Below, in pieces: positions 35,653 through 43,547 of a stretch of 64,000 nt of DNA. This DNA is from Cerasicoccus arenae (GTDB lineage Bacteria > Verrucomicrobiota > Verrucomicrobiia > Opitutales > Cerasicoccaceae): the NCBI RefSeq assembly GCF_014651635.1, contig NZ_BMXG01000004.1, forward strand, positions 62,001 through 126,000, in the 5' to 3' direction. How positions within the stretch are numbered: the stretch's first letter is position 1; every line of letters begins with the position of its first letter. The position numbers and the translations under genes were made by a program. Under the pieces are notes generated by a model, which had not been told where the DNA came from, ran no database searches, and worked only from the letters and a program-made list of their open reading frames with translations.

Positions 35653-35964
35653 ATGAAGCTATTTGACCACTTGATTCAAGAAAAGGCCCAGCTCGAGGTG
35701 AAAGTGCTGGTCAGTCGCCTTGATGCGAGCGTATGCGAAGAATTTAAGCGCTACATTGATTCTTTGTGGGCAGAGAATTTGCAACAAATCACGTTGGATA
35801 TGTCTTCTGTGCACTTCATTGACAGTAGCGGCGTTGGCGCATTGATTGGTATTCAGAAGCGCTGGGGCCGTGGCACAATCATGCTACGCGGAGTGACTAG
35901 CCATGTCCGTAGTGTAATCGAGCTACTGCGGTTACAGCGTGAATTTACGCTGCTTGACGAGTAA
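35653..35964 (+). CDS. STAS-domain anti-sigma factor antagonist
   Basis: 103 aa, one STAS domain. The phosphorylation loop HFIDSSGVGALIG carries Ser58 and Ser59. Such proteins bind an anti-sigma factor when unphosphorylated. It is transcribed away from the kinase-phosphatase fusion, with 87 nt between the start codons, so both can share a regulatory region. Convergent with the glutaredoxin-like gene. Confidence 0.92.
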   Translation: MKLFDHLIQEKAQLEVKVLVSRLDASVCEEFKRYIDSLWAENLQQITLDMSSVHFIDSSGVGALIGIQKRWGRGTIMLRGVTSHVRSVIELLRLQREFTLLDE

Positions 35965-35972
35965 ATTTCTGC

Positions 35973-36308
35973 TTAAAAGAACCGCATCGTCTTGGATGCC
36001 ATGCGCTCATGCTCTTCATCTGTGCAAGGAGCATTGGTGGGAACGTCCGCTTCGGCATTACTTGCCTCTACGATCTGGTTGCTAAGCATGTAGTTTTCTA
36101 CTTCCTCACCGCTTACGTCTGCGAGCATGACGCCATTAATCTCCACGCAAGGAGAGAGGCTTTGGCCCGATTTTTCCACCATTTCTGCGTAGATGTCCGG
36201 ATTGTTAATGATATCCCGGTCGTCGAATTCGATGTTATATTTTTTGAAGATGGCGCGAACACCATTGCTCCATCCACAATATGGCTTTAACCAAGCAATT
36301 ACTTTCAT
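35973..36308 (-). CDS. Glutaredoxin-like protein, CGWS type
   Basis: 111 aa from ATG 36308 (frame open to 36359). Thioredoxin fold with WLKPYCGWSNGVRAIF at the active site; the second cysteine is Ser, so it is a monothiol form. SLSPCVEINGVMLADVSGEEVENYM matches the cis-Pro and GSH-binding part, with S-P in place of the usual T-V-P. A C-terminal tail of about 25 residues (NAPCTDEEHERMASKTMRFF) is extra. May act in redox or Fe-S handling. Confidence 0.82.
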   Translation of the reverse strand: MKVIAWLKPYCGWSNGVRAIFKKYNIEFDDRDIINNPDIYAEMVEKSGQSLSPCVEINGVMLADVSGEEVENYMLSNQIVEASNAEADVPTNAPCTDEEHERMASKTMRFF

Positions 36309-36493
36309 AAGTCTGTGTGTGTATTTTGGAAGTGAGTTCCGTTTTAAGCGGGAATACACCCCAATCTACGCTGTTGATCCTAGAAAATCAAGAACGCGCA
36401 TCAGTTATTTATGACATTCATTTTACGAGAAGTGCCTGACTCAAATAAAAGTTCTAGATTAAGCGTTACTAATCTTAATCGCAGCTTCACTCG

Positions 36494-37342
36494 ATGAGCA
36501 TTAGCGTTCAGACCAATTTTCGTTTCTGGCGTATTTTTAATGATTGGGCGTTGGACGCTGCAGGCGTGGCGGTTGCTTGGCGACTGGCCTTTGCCAGTGC
36601 CTTGGGAGTCACGGTATCGCCAGCGTCCCTATTGGTACTAGGGCTTTCGGTTTGGTTGGTCTATCTGGGTGATCGCTGGCTTGATGTGCGGGGGAGAAAT
36701 TCAGATGTACTGCCTACACAGCGACACGGTTTTGTAGCCCGGCATGCGAAGCTAGTGTTTGCTGCTTGGGGGGGGGGGCTGCTATTAGATGTTTTTGTGG
36801 CGTTTTATGGGCTGAATGCCCCGCAGATTCAGGCGGGGTTGGTCTTATTGGGCATTTGCATTGTCTATACGATTGGTGTTCAGCACAAAGCGCGTGTTCG
36901 GTGGACCAAGGAGTTGCAGGTTGCGTTGATCTTTGCTGCTGGCATCGGCATATTTTTCTTCGGCGAATCGCTGAGCCTATCCGCGACAAAGGGCCTCCTT
37001 GTGACACTGGCGATTTTCGGTCTAGTCTGCTTCGTCAATTGCGCCCTGATTGCCCGCTGGGAAATTCCCGCTGATGTTCGGTTGGGTAGGCAGTCCTTGG
37101 CTCGAGCAATGGGGGAGGGGGTCTTTTGGATGCGTGGATGGCCGGCGTTGATCGGAGTTGCTAGCATCACGATTCGCGGATTGCTTTCACCGGCTATGGG
37201 GCACGTTGCGATGGCGCTGGCACTCTACGCGTTCTCTCTCCAGTTGATCGATGGCTTTGAATGGCCTCGAAATCCCGAGGATCGCCGATGTCTAGCCGAT
37301 GGCCTTTTGTTCGCTGTGGGGTTGTGGGCCTGGTTGGGCTAA
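36494..37342 (+). CDS. Polytopic membrane protein, UbiA-like features
   Basis: 282 aa with about seven or eight hydrophobic segments. The stretch LVYLGDRWLDVRGRN after the second segment resembles the Asp-rich motif (NDxxD-type) of UbiA prenyltransferases, but the second Asp motif is not obvious. I cannot name a substrate. An 11-G tract at 36768-36778 encodes WGGGLLL at the start of a membrane segment. Convergent with lspA, sharing 4 nt at the stops. Confidence 0.6.
   Translation: MSISVQTNFRFWRIFNDWALDAAGVAVAWRLAFASALGVTVSPASLLVLGLSVWLVYLGDRWLDVRGRNSDVLPTQRHGFVARHAKLVFAAWGGGLLLDVFVAFYGLNAPQIQAGLVLLGICIVYTIGVQHKARVRWTKELQVALIFAAGIGIFFFGESLSLSATKGLLVTLAIFGLVCFVNCALIARWEIPADVRLGRQSLARAMGEGVFWMRGWPALIGVASITIRGLLSPAMGHVAMALALYAFSLQLIDGFEWPRNPEDRRCLADGLLFAVGLWAWLG
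36768..36778 (+). repeat. G11 tract in the UbiA-like membrane protein gene
   Basis: Eleven G encode Trp-Gly-Gly-Gly, in frame, about one third into the gene. Confidence 0.95.
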
Positions 37343-37899
37343 CTTTTCTTCGCCCGATAATCACGGAAGCTTTCGATGACTGAGGCGATGACGTAAAGGG
37401 CGACACCGACTGTGATGCCACTATCGGCGATGTTAAATGCAGGATAGCGGTAGCTGCCAAAATGGAAGTCGAGAAAATCTACAACGTGCCCGTAAGCAAA
37501 GCGATCAATCATATTGCCTACGATCCCTCCTATTAATAGTCCGAAGATAACTTGGACGAAGGGGCGGTAGAGCTCAAGTTGCTGGCGAAAGTAAAAAATC
37601 GCACCCAAGGCGATAGCGCCGAGGAAACCTAGAATATAGGAATAGCCGCTAAACATGCCCCAAGCCGCCCCATCATTATAGACGTGAATGATGTAGAAAA
37701 AACCAGGGATGACGGCGATTAGGCCACCATCGTAGGGACTTGCTCCGGGGGGAACGGTATTGACGATCCACAGCTTGCTCACCTGATCGAGGATGAGCAC
37801 TACTGCGGCGATTATCCAGAGTCGTGCATAGTTGACGCGGGCGGGAGCGGCGACGTCCTGTTTGGTTGCGTCACTCACGACCTGGCCAGTGTTGTCCAT
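37339..37899 (-). CDS. lspA: Lipoprotein signal peptidase (signal peptidase II)
   Basis: 186 aa with four membrane segments. Cleaves signal peptides of prolipoproteins in the inner membrane. Catalytic aspartates lie in GNMIDRFAYGHVVDFLDFH and YPAFNIADSGI; LDQVSKLWI and VYNDGAAWGMF are further family motifs. The soluble N-terminus of about 25 residues is longer than usual. Three bases separate it from the DksA-like gene. Confidence 0.95.
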   Translation of the reverse strand: MDNTGQVVSDATKQDVAAPARVNYARLWIIAAVVLILDQVSKLWIVNTVPPGASPYDGGLIAVIPGFFYIIHVYNDGAAWGMFSGYSYILGFLGAIALGAIFYFRQQLELYRPFVQVIFGLLIGGIVGNMIDRFAYGHVVDFLDFHFGSYRYPAFNIADSGITVGVALYVIASVIESFRDYRAKKS

Positions 37900-37902
37900 G
37901 GA

Positions 37903-38811
37903 TTAATTATCGTCGTCGTCTCCACCGAGCGACATATCATCGTCGTTGTCGGCAAAGACGCCACCACGTTGAGTCCGGGTCTTGCGCTGACGTTCCATTT
38001 GGCGCTGACCTTCAAGGGAGTAGCGAGTGAAAGGAACTGCGAGCAGGCGCTCTTTGCTGATCGGCTCGCCTGTGTGTTCACACATGCCGTAGGAGTCATC
38101 AAAAATACGCTGGATGGCTTCTTCGATCTCGTAGAGGGCTTCTTGCTCGTTGGAAACAAGACTGAGGGCGAAATCGCGATCAAAGGTGTCAGTACCGGCG
38201 TCAGCCATGTGTTGGCCATAACCGGAAAGATCACCAGAGTCTTCGCGGGAAGAGCGCTTGAGGGTGTCGGCGGTGTGGATTTCTAGTTCGTCAGTCACGT
38301 GATCGCGCAGTTCCAATAGCAATTTGTAATGTCTCTGCCAGCGTTTGGGTACTTGGCGACCGGGGGGCACATTGCTGTCGCTGCGGCGCTCTGTCGGATT
38401 GAACCCAAGGATGTCTGCCAGTGAGGCGGCGGTGTGGGCACGGTTCTGAACGGGTTCGTCAGCTTCAATTTCCGCTACTTTAACCGTCTTTTTTGCAATA
38501 ACCGTAGGTTTGACCTCGGGCTCAGGCTTCTTGGTTTCGAGCATTTGGGCAACATCTTCCATGGTGAAGACGACTGGCGTTTTGCCTTTCTTCACTTTGA
38601 ACATGGAGGGAGTATTGCTCCTGCGACGTGCGTTTAGCACTAGCGCCTTGGTCTTTTCGTCCGGAACATTTTGGGGTGCGGCAGGCTTCTCAGCCTTGCC
38701 GTTGGTCTTGCTCGTGGTATCTGCCTTAGCAGACTTCACGGCCTTTTTATCGCCTGGTTTGGCGGATTTGCTGGTGGTGGCCTTTTTTGCGGTTTTCTTT
38801 TTCGCGGGCAT
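37903..38811 (-). CDS. TraR/DksA-family protein with Lys/Ala-rich N-terminus and degenerate zinc finger
   Basis: 302 aa. The first 60 residues are Lys/Ala/Ser-rich (histone-H1-like), a linker follows, and residues about 160-290 form a DksA-like coiled coil and globular domain: YEIEEAIQRIFDDSYGMCEHTGEPI...VPFTRYSLEGQ. In canonical DksA this segment has four zinc cysteines; here only one remains (CEHT, and RYSLEG without cysteine). Single-Cys DksA proteins are known in alphaproteobacteria and work without zinc. It may bind the RNA polymerase secondary channel; the basic tail suggests extra nucleic acid contact. Forms a probable unit ileS-this-lspA. Confidence 0.85.
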   Translation of the reverse strand: MPAKKKTAKKATTSKSAKPGDKKAVKSAKADTTSKTNGKAEKPAAPQNVPDEKTKALVLNARRRSNTPSMFKVKKGKTPVVFTMEDVAQMLETKKPEPEVKPTVIAKKTVKVAEIEADEPVQNRAHTAASLADILGFNPTERRSDSNVPPGRQVPKRWQRHYKLLLELRDHVTDELEIHTADTLKRSSREDSGDLSGYGQHMADAGTDTFDRDFALSLVSNEQEALYEIEEAIQRIFDDSYGMCEHTGEPISKERLLAVPFTRYSLEGQRQMERQRKTRTQRGGVFADNDDDMSLGGDDDDN

Positions 38812-38832
38812 GATGTTTTTCTTTTTAAAAAG

Positions 38833-41625
38833 TTAGATTAGATTGAGGGCCTTCAGGGCATCGTGGTCACGGGGCGAAACCTCGCCGAAATCACCAGCTG
38901 ACACGAGCTTGGGCACCCAGCGCCAGGAACGTGGGCAGCGTTCGCCATCAGCGTGAGCGGCAGATACTTCCACTTCGCCTTCTGCTTTTGCGTCCACAGT
39001 GACTTGTGAGACGATAAATAGTTCCGGTAAATCGTTCGCATACTTCTTAAGAAGTTTAAACAGCGGCTCTTCTTCCTTCGCCATAATGAGAACTTTGGCT
39101 TCCAGATTTGCTCCAATTATCTTTTCTTCGCGCAGCTTTTCGAGGGGCAGGTTTACCCGTTCCTCACGGAAATTGATCAGTGCATCAATATCGGCGGCGA
39201 TTTGCGGATCATAAGTAAAATCGCTCGTCTTGGGCCAAGGTTGCAGGTGGATGCTATCGTCGGCCAATTCGCCGCCACCAGTGTGGAAGCTCCATGCTTC
39301 GTCTGCCGTAAATGTGAGCACGGGCGCGATGATGCGCACAAGGGCGCGAAAAATCGTGTAAATCGCTGTCTGTGAGGACGTGCGTTCCTTCCAACTTGGC
39401 GCGTAGGTGTAGAGTCGGTCCTTGAGGATGGCGTGATAAATGCGCGACAGTGTGACGCCGACGAAACGGTCAATCTCTTGGTACGCACGGTGGAATTCGT
39501 AGGCCTCCATGGCGGTGGTGACACGTCCCGCGAAGGCTGCGGTTTGCATCAGTGCCCATTGGTCAATGGGGGTCAGGTCGGCAGGGTTGACGGCGTTTTT
39601 TTCTGGATCGAAGCCAGCCAGATTGCCGAGCTGATACATCAGCGTGTTGCGAACCCCGCGATAGACATTGGATATGAGCTTAAAGTGGTTTTCCGACAGG
39701 CGGATGTCACCACGGTAATCTTGGGAGGCTACCCACAGTCGCATGATGTCGGCACCGTATTTCTTGACCCATCCATCGGAGCTCATTGCGCCCTTGGATT
39801 TGGAGATTTTCTCACCCTTCTCATCAACGATGAAGCCGTGAGTGACGACATTTTTGTAGGGGGCGGAGCCGTCAGCAATGACCGCTGTCCAGATCGAGCT
39901 TTGAAACCATCCCCGATGCTGATCACTACCTTCTAGATACAGGTCAGCTGGCCAGGATAGTTTTTCGTTTTGTTGGAGCACGGCACGATGAGAGCAACCG
40001 GAGTCGATCCACACATCAAGCGTGTCCCCGCCCTTAGTCAGTTTTTTACCATCGAATTCGGCGGGCAAATTGACGTCCTGAAGCAGGTCCTTGGCAGACT
40101 GTTCAAACCAGATATTTGTGCCGGATTGGGCGACCTTGTCGGCGAGGCTCCGGATAACATCGGCGTCAAGAAGCGGGTTCTTATCCTCGTCGTAGAAAAC
40201 GGGGATCGGCACTCCCCAAGAGCGTTGGCGGCTGATGCACCAGTCTGGGCGGGTTTCCACAGCGCTGCGAATGCGCTTGATGCCAGCATCAGGGGTCCAT
40301 TTGACCTGATCGATTTGCTTGAGCACCTTCTCACGCATGTGATGGGCATCTAGCGACACAAACCACTGGTCCATCGCACGGAAGACGACCGGCGTCTTGG
40401 AGCGCCAGCAATGTGGGTAGGAATGCTCATATTTTTTAACGGCAAGCAGTGCGCCCTTTTCCTTGAGAATGCTGAGCACGGCGCTGTTGGCGGGACATTT
40501 GCCCTTGGTTTCAAGGACACTGACTCCAATCAGCTCGGCTGGCACTTGACCGTCATCAACATAGCAGCCTTGGTCGTCGAGTGGGCAGTAAATATCGAGG
40601 TTGTATTTCAGGCCTGTATGGTAGTCATCGAGACCATGGCCGGGGGCAATGTGGACGCAGCCCGTGCCAGACTCGGTGGTCACGTAATCTGCCAGCACGA
40701 CAGAGCTCTTGCGGTCGATAAACGGGTGATTTGCTTGGAGGCTTTCCAACTCACGACCCGCATGTGTTTTACCAAGGGTCGCGCCTTCGAGCGAGCAACT
40801 CTGGATAAAGCTTTCGGCTAATTGTTGGACGACGAGATAAGTCGCGCCGTTGTGCTGGACTTCGACATACTCCAAGTCTGGGTGCACTGCCACCGCGAGA
40901 TTCGCGGGCAAGGTCCACGGGGTGGTTGTCCAGATGACAATGTAAAGGGGGTCCTCAATATGCAGGAATTGATGGCCAGAGATTTCGAAACGAACCCAGA
41001 TTGATGGGCTGACGTGGTCTTGATACTCAACTTCGGCTTCGGCGAGAGCGGTTTCACAGGGGATCGACCAGTAAACGGGCTTCTTGCTGCGGTAAACCAG
41101 CCCTTGCTCCACAAATGAGGCAAAGGTGCGTAGGATAGTCGCCTCGTATTCGGGCTTCATCGTCTTGTATTCCTCGGCCCAGTCAGCAAGGACGCCGAGG
41201 CGTTGGAACTGGCTGCGTTGGGTCTCGATGTACGAAGCGGAAAAATCGGCGCAAGCTTCGCGGAGCTGGTGGGGGGGGAGGTCCTTGCCTTTTTCGCGGA
41301 GATCCTTGGTGACCTTGAACTCGATCGGTAGGCCATGGCAGTCCCAGCCGGGCACATAGGGTGCACGGAATCCCTGCATGGACTTGTAGCGTAAGATGCT
41401 GTCCTTGAGGATCTTATTCAGAGCGGTGCCAATATGCACATCGCCATTGGTGAAGGGGGGGCCATCGTGCAGAATAAAAGCCGGGCCATTCGCGTTTTTG
41501 GCCTGAATTTTTTCATAGAGGCCCATATTCCGCCAGTGTTCCAGACGGGAGGGTTCGCGTTTGACCAGATTTCCCCGCATGGGAAAATCTGTATCGGGGA
41601 GATTTAACGTGTCTTTTAATTCCAT
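38833..41625 (-). CDS. ileS: Isoleucyl-tRNA synthetase, C-terminal zinc site degenerate
   Basis: 930 aa from ATG 41625 (MELKDTLNLPDTDFPMRG); the frame is open to 41784. Class I synthetase with HIGT at residues 64-67 (usual HIGH), KISKS for KMSKS, an editing domain and a C-terminal tRNA-binding region. The C-terminal zinc module that normally reads KCxRCW...CxRC here reads ERCPRSWRW...VSPRDHDAL, keeping one of four cysteines (codons checked). In E. coli this site is needed for activity, so the domain must be stabilised otherwise. Eight-base and seven-base G tracts fall at 41271-41278 and 41455-41461. Confidence 0.95.
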   Translation of the reverse strand: MELKDTLNLPDTDFPMRGNLVKREPSRLEHWRNMGLYEKIQAKNANGPAFILHDGPPFTNGDVHIGTALNKILKDSILRYKSMQGFRAPYVPGWDCHGLPIEFKVTKDLREKGKDLPPHQLREACADFSASYIETQRSQFQRLGVLADWAEEYKTMKPEYEATILRTFASFVEQGLVYRSKKPVYWSIPCETALAEAEVEYQDHVSPSIWVRFEISGHQFLHIEDPLYIVIWTTTPWTLPANLAVAVHPDLEYVEVQHNGATYLVVQQLAESFIQSCSLEGATLGKTHAGRELESLQANHPFIDRKSSVVLADYVTTESGTGCVHIAPGHGLDDYHTGLKYNLDIYCPLDDQGCYVDDGQVPAELIGVSVLETKGKCPANSAVLSILKEKGALLAVKKYEHSYPHCWRSKTPVVFRAMDQWFVSLDAHHMREKVLKQIDQVKWTPDAGIKRIRSAVETRPDWCISRQRSWGVPIPVFYDEDKNPLLDADVIRSLADKVAQSGTNIWFEQSAKDLLQDVNLPAEFDGKKLTKGGDTLDVWIDSGCSHRAVLQQNEKLSWPADLYLEGSDQHRGWFQSSIWTAVIADGSAPYKNVVTHGFIVDEKGEKISKSKGAMSSDGWVKKYGADIMRLWVASQDYRGDIRLSENHFKLISNVYRGVRNTLMYQLGNLAGFDPEKNAVNPADLTPIDQWALMQTAAFAGRVTTAMEAYEFHRAYQEIDRFVGVTLSRIYHAILKDRLYTYAPSWKERTSSQTAIYTIFRALVRIIAPVLTFTADEAWSFHTGGGELADDSIHLQPWPKTSDFTYDPQIAADIDALINFREERVNLPLEKLREEKIIGANLEAKVLIMAKEEEPLFKLLKKYANDLPELFIVSQVTVDAKAEGEVEVSAAHADGERCPRSWRWVPKLVSAGDFGEVSPRDHDALKALNLI

Positions 41626-41671
41626 TGCCGGTCGGCATTGTCGCCGGTTGGCGCACTCCAATTCAAAAGGC

Positions 41672-41787
41672 GGGGAGTCTGCCGCTTTCCCCACCCAAGT
41701 CAAGGGCGGTTTTGCCCTTTTGTAACACTGAGTTTGGCTCAGTTGAACGGGCGCATCTTTACCCCCATGACAAACACCTGACAAACA
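41672..41787 (-). promoter_or_regulatory. Structured 5' leader and direct repeats upstream of ileS
   Basis: Reading the minus strand toward ileS: two direct copies of TGTTTGTCA spaced 11 bp (41768-41776 and 41779-41787), then three hairpins: ACTGAG/CTCAGT (41727-41743), AAGGGC/GCCCTT (41702-41719) and GGGGA/TCCCC (41672-41692). None ends in a T-run in this direction. The repeats sit on one helix face, like an operator; the hairpins suggest a leader RNA. Confidence 0.35.
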
Positions 41788-41852
41788 TTTTAATACGTCC
41801 TGACGACTTTGTTTAACCGACCTGCTACACTCGGGACGAACTTCAACATCTA

Positions 41853-42059
41853 ATGATCATAAAAACATCTGTATTGGCCCTGCTGTTACTCTCGCAAGTA
41901 ATTATATCCAAAGGGTTTATGGTTGGACGGGCGAGGTTTTACGCCCACGAGCTGAGGCAGCGCTTAAGTCCATGGCCAAAGGCGTTCCTGAGCAGATATT
42001 GGCAAACACATCGCTATGGCCTTGCATTTGCAGACTGGTTAAACGGGCCTAGACGGTAA
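41853..42059 (+). CDS. Small hypothetical protein, possible membrane peptide
   Basis: 68 aa. An N-terminal hydrophobic stretch (MIIKTSVLALLLLSQVII) could be a signal anchor, followed by a basic, aromatic-rich tail (FYAHELRQRLSPWPKAFLSRYW). No family recognised. Divergent from ileS and upstream of the tandem paralogues. Composition suits a small membrane-anchored protein, but there is no independent support for translation. Confidence 0.35.
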   Translation: MIIKTSVLALLLLSQVIISKGFMVGRARFYAHELRQRLSPWPKAFLSRYWQTHRYGLAFADWLNGPRR

Positions 42060-42241
42060 ACTGAGAAGAGCCTTTGCTGCAAATAAGTAATAATTATGCA
42101 TTCATTATTTGTTCCGGCGATCAGTAATTAGTCGATTGATTTCAGATTTAGACTAAAATTTGACGCATATTTTATATTTTATTCATAAATAATCTTGATG
42201 ATGTAATATCAAGCGGGTTTAATTGGGTAGTTTTACCTACT

Positions 42242-42550
42242 ATGCCCTTGGATAATCGTTCAATTGGAGAGTGCGGCCTCGCAGAATTCAAAAATCGAAT
42301 TGATTTTTTGCGAACGAGGTTAATTGAGGTCTACGAGCGCACTGGACACCGCGTTCATGATGAGATCCTTAGCTTCAGCTTTAAATTGGACACCAAATAT
42401 ACGGATACCAAGGGGTGTATGCTCTATCTTTTGATCATTGGGGGAACCTTACCAGAGTTTACTCAGCGTTTTGATTTCCCGGGTGATGATTCAATCGAGC
42501 AGTTCATTCTTGAATTATATTCACAGCTAAATTCACGTGGTGTAGCTTAG
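42242..42550 (+). CDS. Small protein of unknown family, copy 1 of a tandem pair
   Basis: 102 aa, soluble, helix-rich. Its C-terminal half, MLYLLIIGGTLPEFTQRFDF followed by PGDDSIEQFILELY, aligns without gaps to MVYNLIVTGVLPDEYLHFDF followed by PGEHSLAKYIERRY in the protein at 42699-43022, so the two are paralogues. Shared features: a hydrophobic helix, G-x-LP, the FDFPG turn, and an amphipathic helix ending in Tyr. I recognise no domain. The surrounding DNA is AT-rich compared with the rest of the window, and a TTGACG element lies at 42160-42165. Confidence 0.65.
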   Translation: MPLDNRSIGECGLAEFKNRIDFLRTRLIEVYERTGHRVHDEILSFSFKLDTKYTDTKGCMLYLLIIGGTLPEFTQRFDFPGDDSIEQFILELYSQLNSRGVA

Positions 42551-42698
42551 GCGGTTGTCCCCAAGGTCCATTCGCTAGCGCCTTTGAGTATCTTTTGTGA
42601 CGCTCTTTAAGGTATTATCTATTACCCAAAATATATTGGTGGATTTATTTCATCATTAATTGGCTTTGGTGTTTGCAATAGTGGTCGATTAAAGGGGG

Positions 42699-43022
42699 AT
42701 GGTAGAAATACATTCTCATCCTCGCACATTTGAAGCCTTTGAGCGCCTATATCAAATACGGGTCAAAATACGGCATCTCTTCAGCTGTGATCCAAGCTTC
42801 AAGCGAGGTATTGAGCGTTACTGCCGGGAGTTACCCATTCAAAAGTACCCTCTGAATGCGTATATGGTCTATAACTTGATCGTTACTGGCGTGCTACCGG
42901 ACGAATATTTGCATTTCGACTTCCCAGGTGAACATTCTCTGGCCAAGTATATTGAGCGTCGCTACGAGAAGTGCCACGTTAAGCATAGCGACGGATTCAG
43001 TACAACGCTTGAGGGGTGTTAA
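42699..43022 (+). CDS. Small protein of unknown family, copy 2 of a tandem pair
   Basis: 107 aa. Paralogue of 42242-42550 over its last 60 or so residues (L-P-x-x-x-x-x-FDFPG-x-x-S). The N-terminal half is more basic (IRVKIRHLFSCDPSFKRGIERYC). The ATG follows AAAGGGGG directly, which is too close for a normal ribosome binding site, so the start may be different. Convergent with the DUF1854 gene. Function unknown. Confidence 0.6.
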   Translation: MVEIHSHPRTFEAFERLYQIRVKIRHLFSCDPSFKRGIERYCRELPIQKYPLNAYMVYNLIVTGVLPDEYLHFDFPGEHSLAKYIERRYEKCHVKHSDGFSTTLEGC

Positions 43023-43033
43023 TCGAGACGTTA

Positions 43034-43519
43034 TCAGCCGACCATTGACCACATGCGCTTCGCGCTTTCACGATCGAGTTGGTCGACGGGGGGGAATCGG
43101 TAAAGGTCGCCAAAGACGTCTTCCATTAAAAATCCGCCGTCGTCCATCGAACGGGGCCAAGCGTCGAGTGCGGTTTGAAATTGGCGTGGGCCAGCGGCGG
43201 TCTGGACCTTCCACACGCGCAATTCAAAGTCGGTGTCGATCTTGTCGATGCCGGTCACTGCAAAGGTGAAGCTACTTGCGATGATGGCCTCCTGTAGTGC
43301 ACGAGCCGAAGATTCGTCCAGATCGTCACTGCTAGCGATAAAGCCAACCTCCTCGTTCTTATCATTGCGTAGCGAGAGGTAGCGCCCGGGCTCGCTGAGA
43401 GGAAAACACTTAACTGGGCGGACAATGACGGCGTCCGCGCCTTCGCGCCAGATGGTTAGGCGACCGGCCCCGCAAGAAGCGAGCTGTAGGGGGGGGGGGG
43501 ATTCTTGTGATGCTTCCAT
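43034..43519 (-). CDS. DUF1854 family protein, partner of the upstream ABC exporter
   Basis: 161 aa from ATG 43519. Matches the DUF1854 pattern: VRPVKCFPLSEPGRYLSLRNDKNEEVGFIASSDDLD near the middle and DVFGDLYRFPPVDQLDRESAKRMW at the end. DUF1854 proteins are encoded next to ABC exporters, sometimes with cyanophycin genes; none are seen here. It is 28 nt downstream of the ABC gene. Just after the start, codons 6-10 (ESPPPL) are encoded by a C12 tract (43489-43500). Its biochemical role is not known. Confidence 0.8.
   Translation of the reverse strand: MEASQESPPPLQLASCGAGRLTIWREGADAVIVRPVKCFPLSEPGRYLSLRNDKNEEVGFIASSDDLDESSARALQEAIIASSFTFAVTGIDKIDTDFELRVWKVQTAAGPRQFQTALDAWPRSMDDGGFLMEDVFGDLYRFPPVDQLDRESAKRMWSMVG
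43489..43500 (-). repeat. C12 (coding strand) tract at codons 6-10 of the DUF1854 gene
   Basis: Twelve G on the plus strand. Position immediately after the start codon is the classic location for an on/off slippage tract. Confidence 0.95.
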
Positions 43520-43547
43520 AGTGAATTGAGGCGAAGTATTTTTAAGA

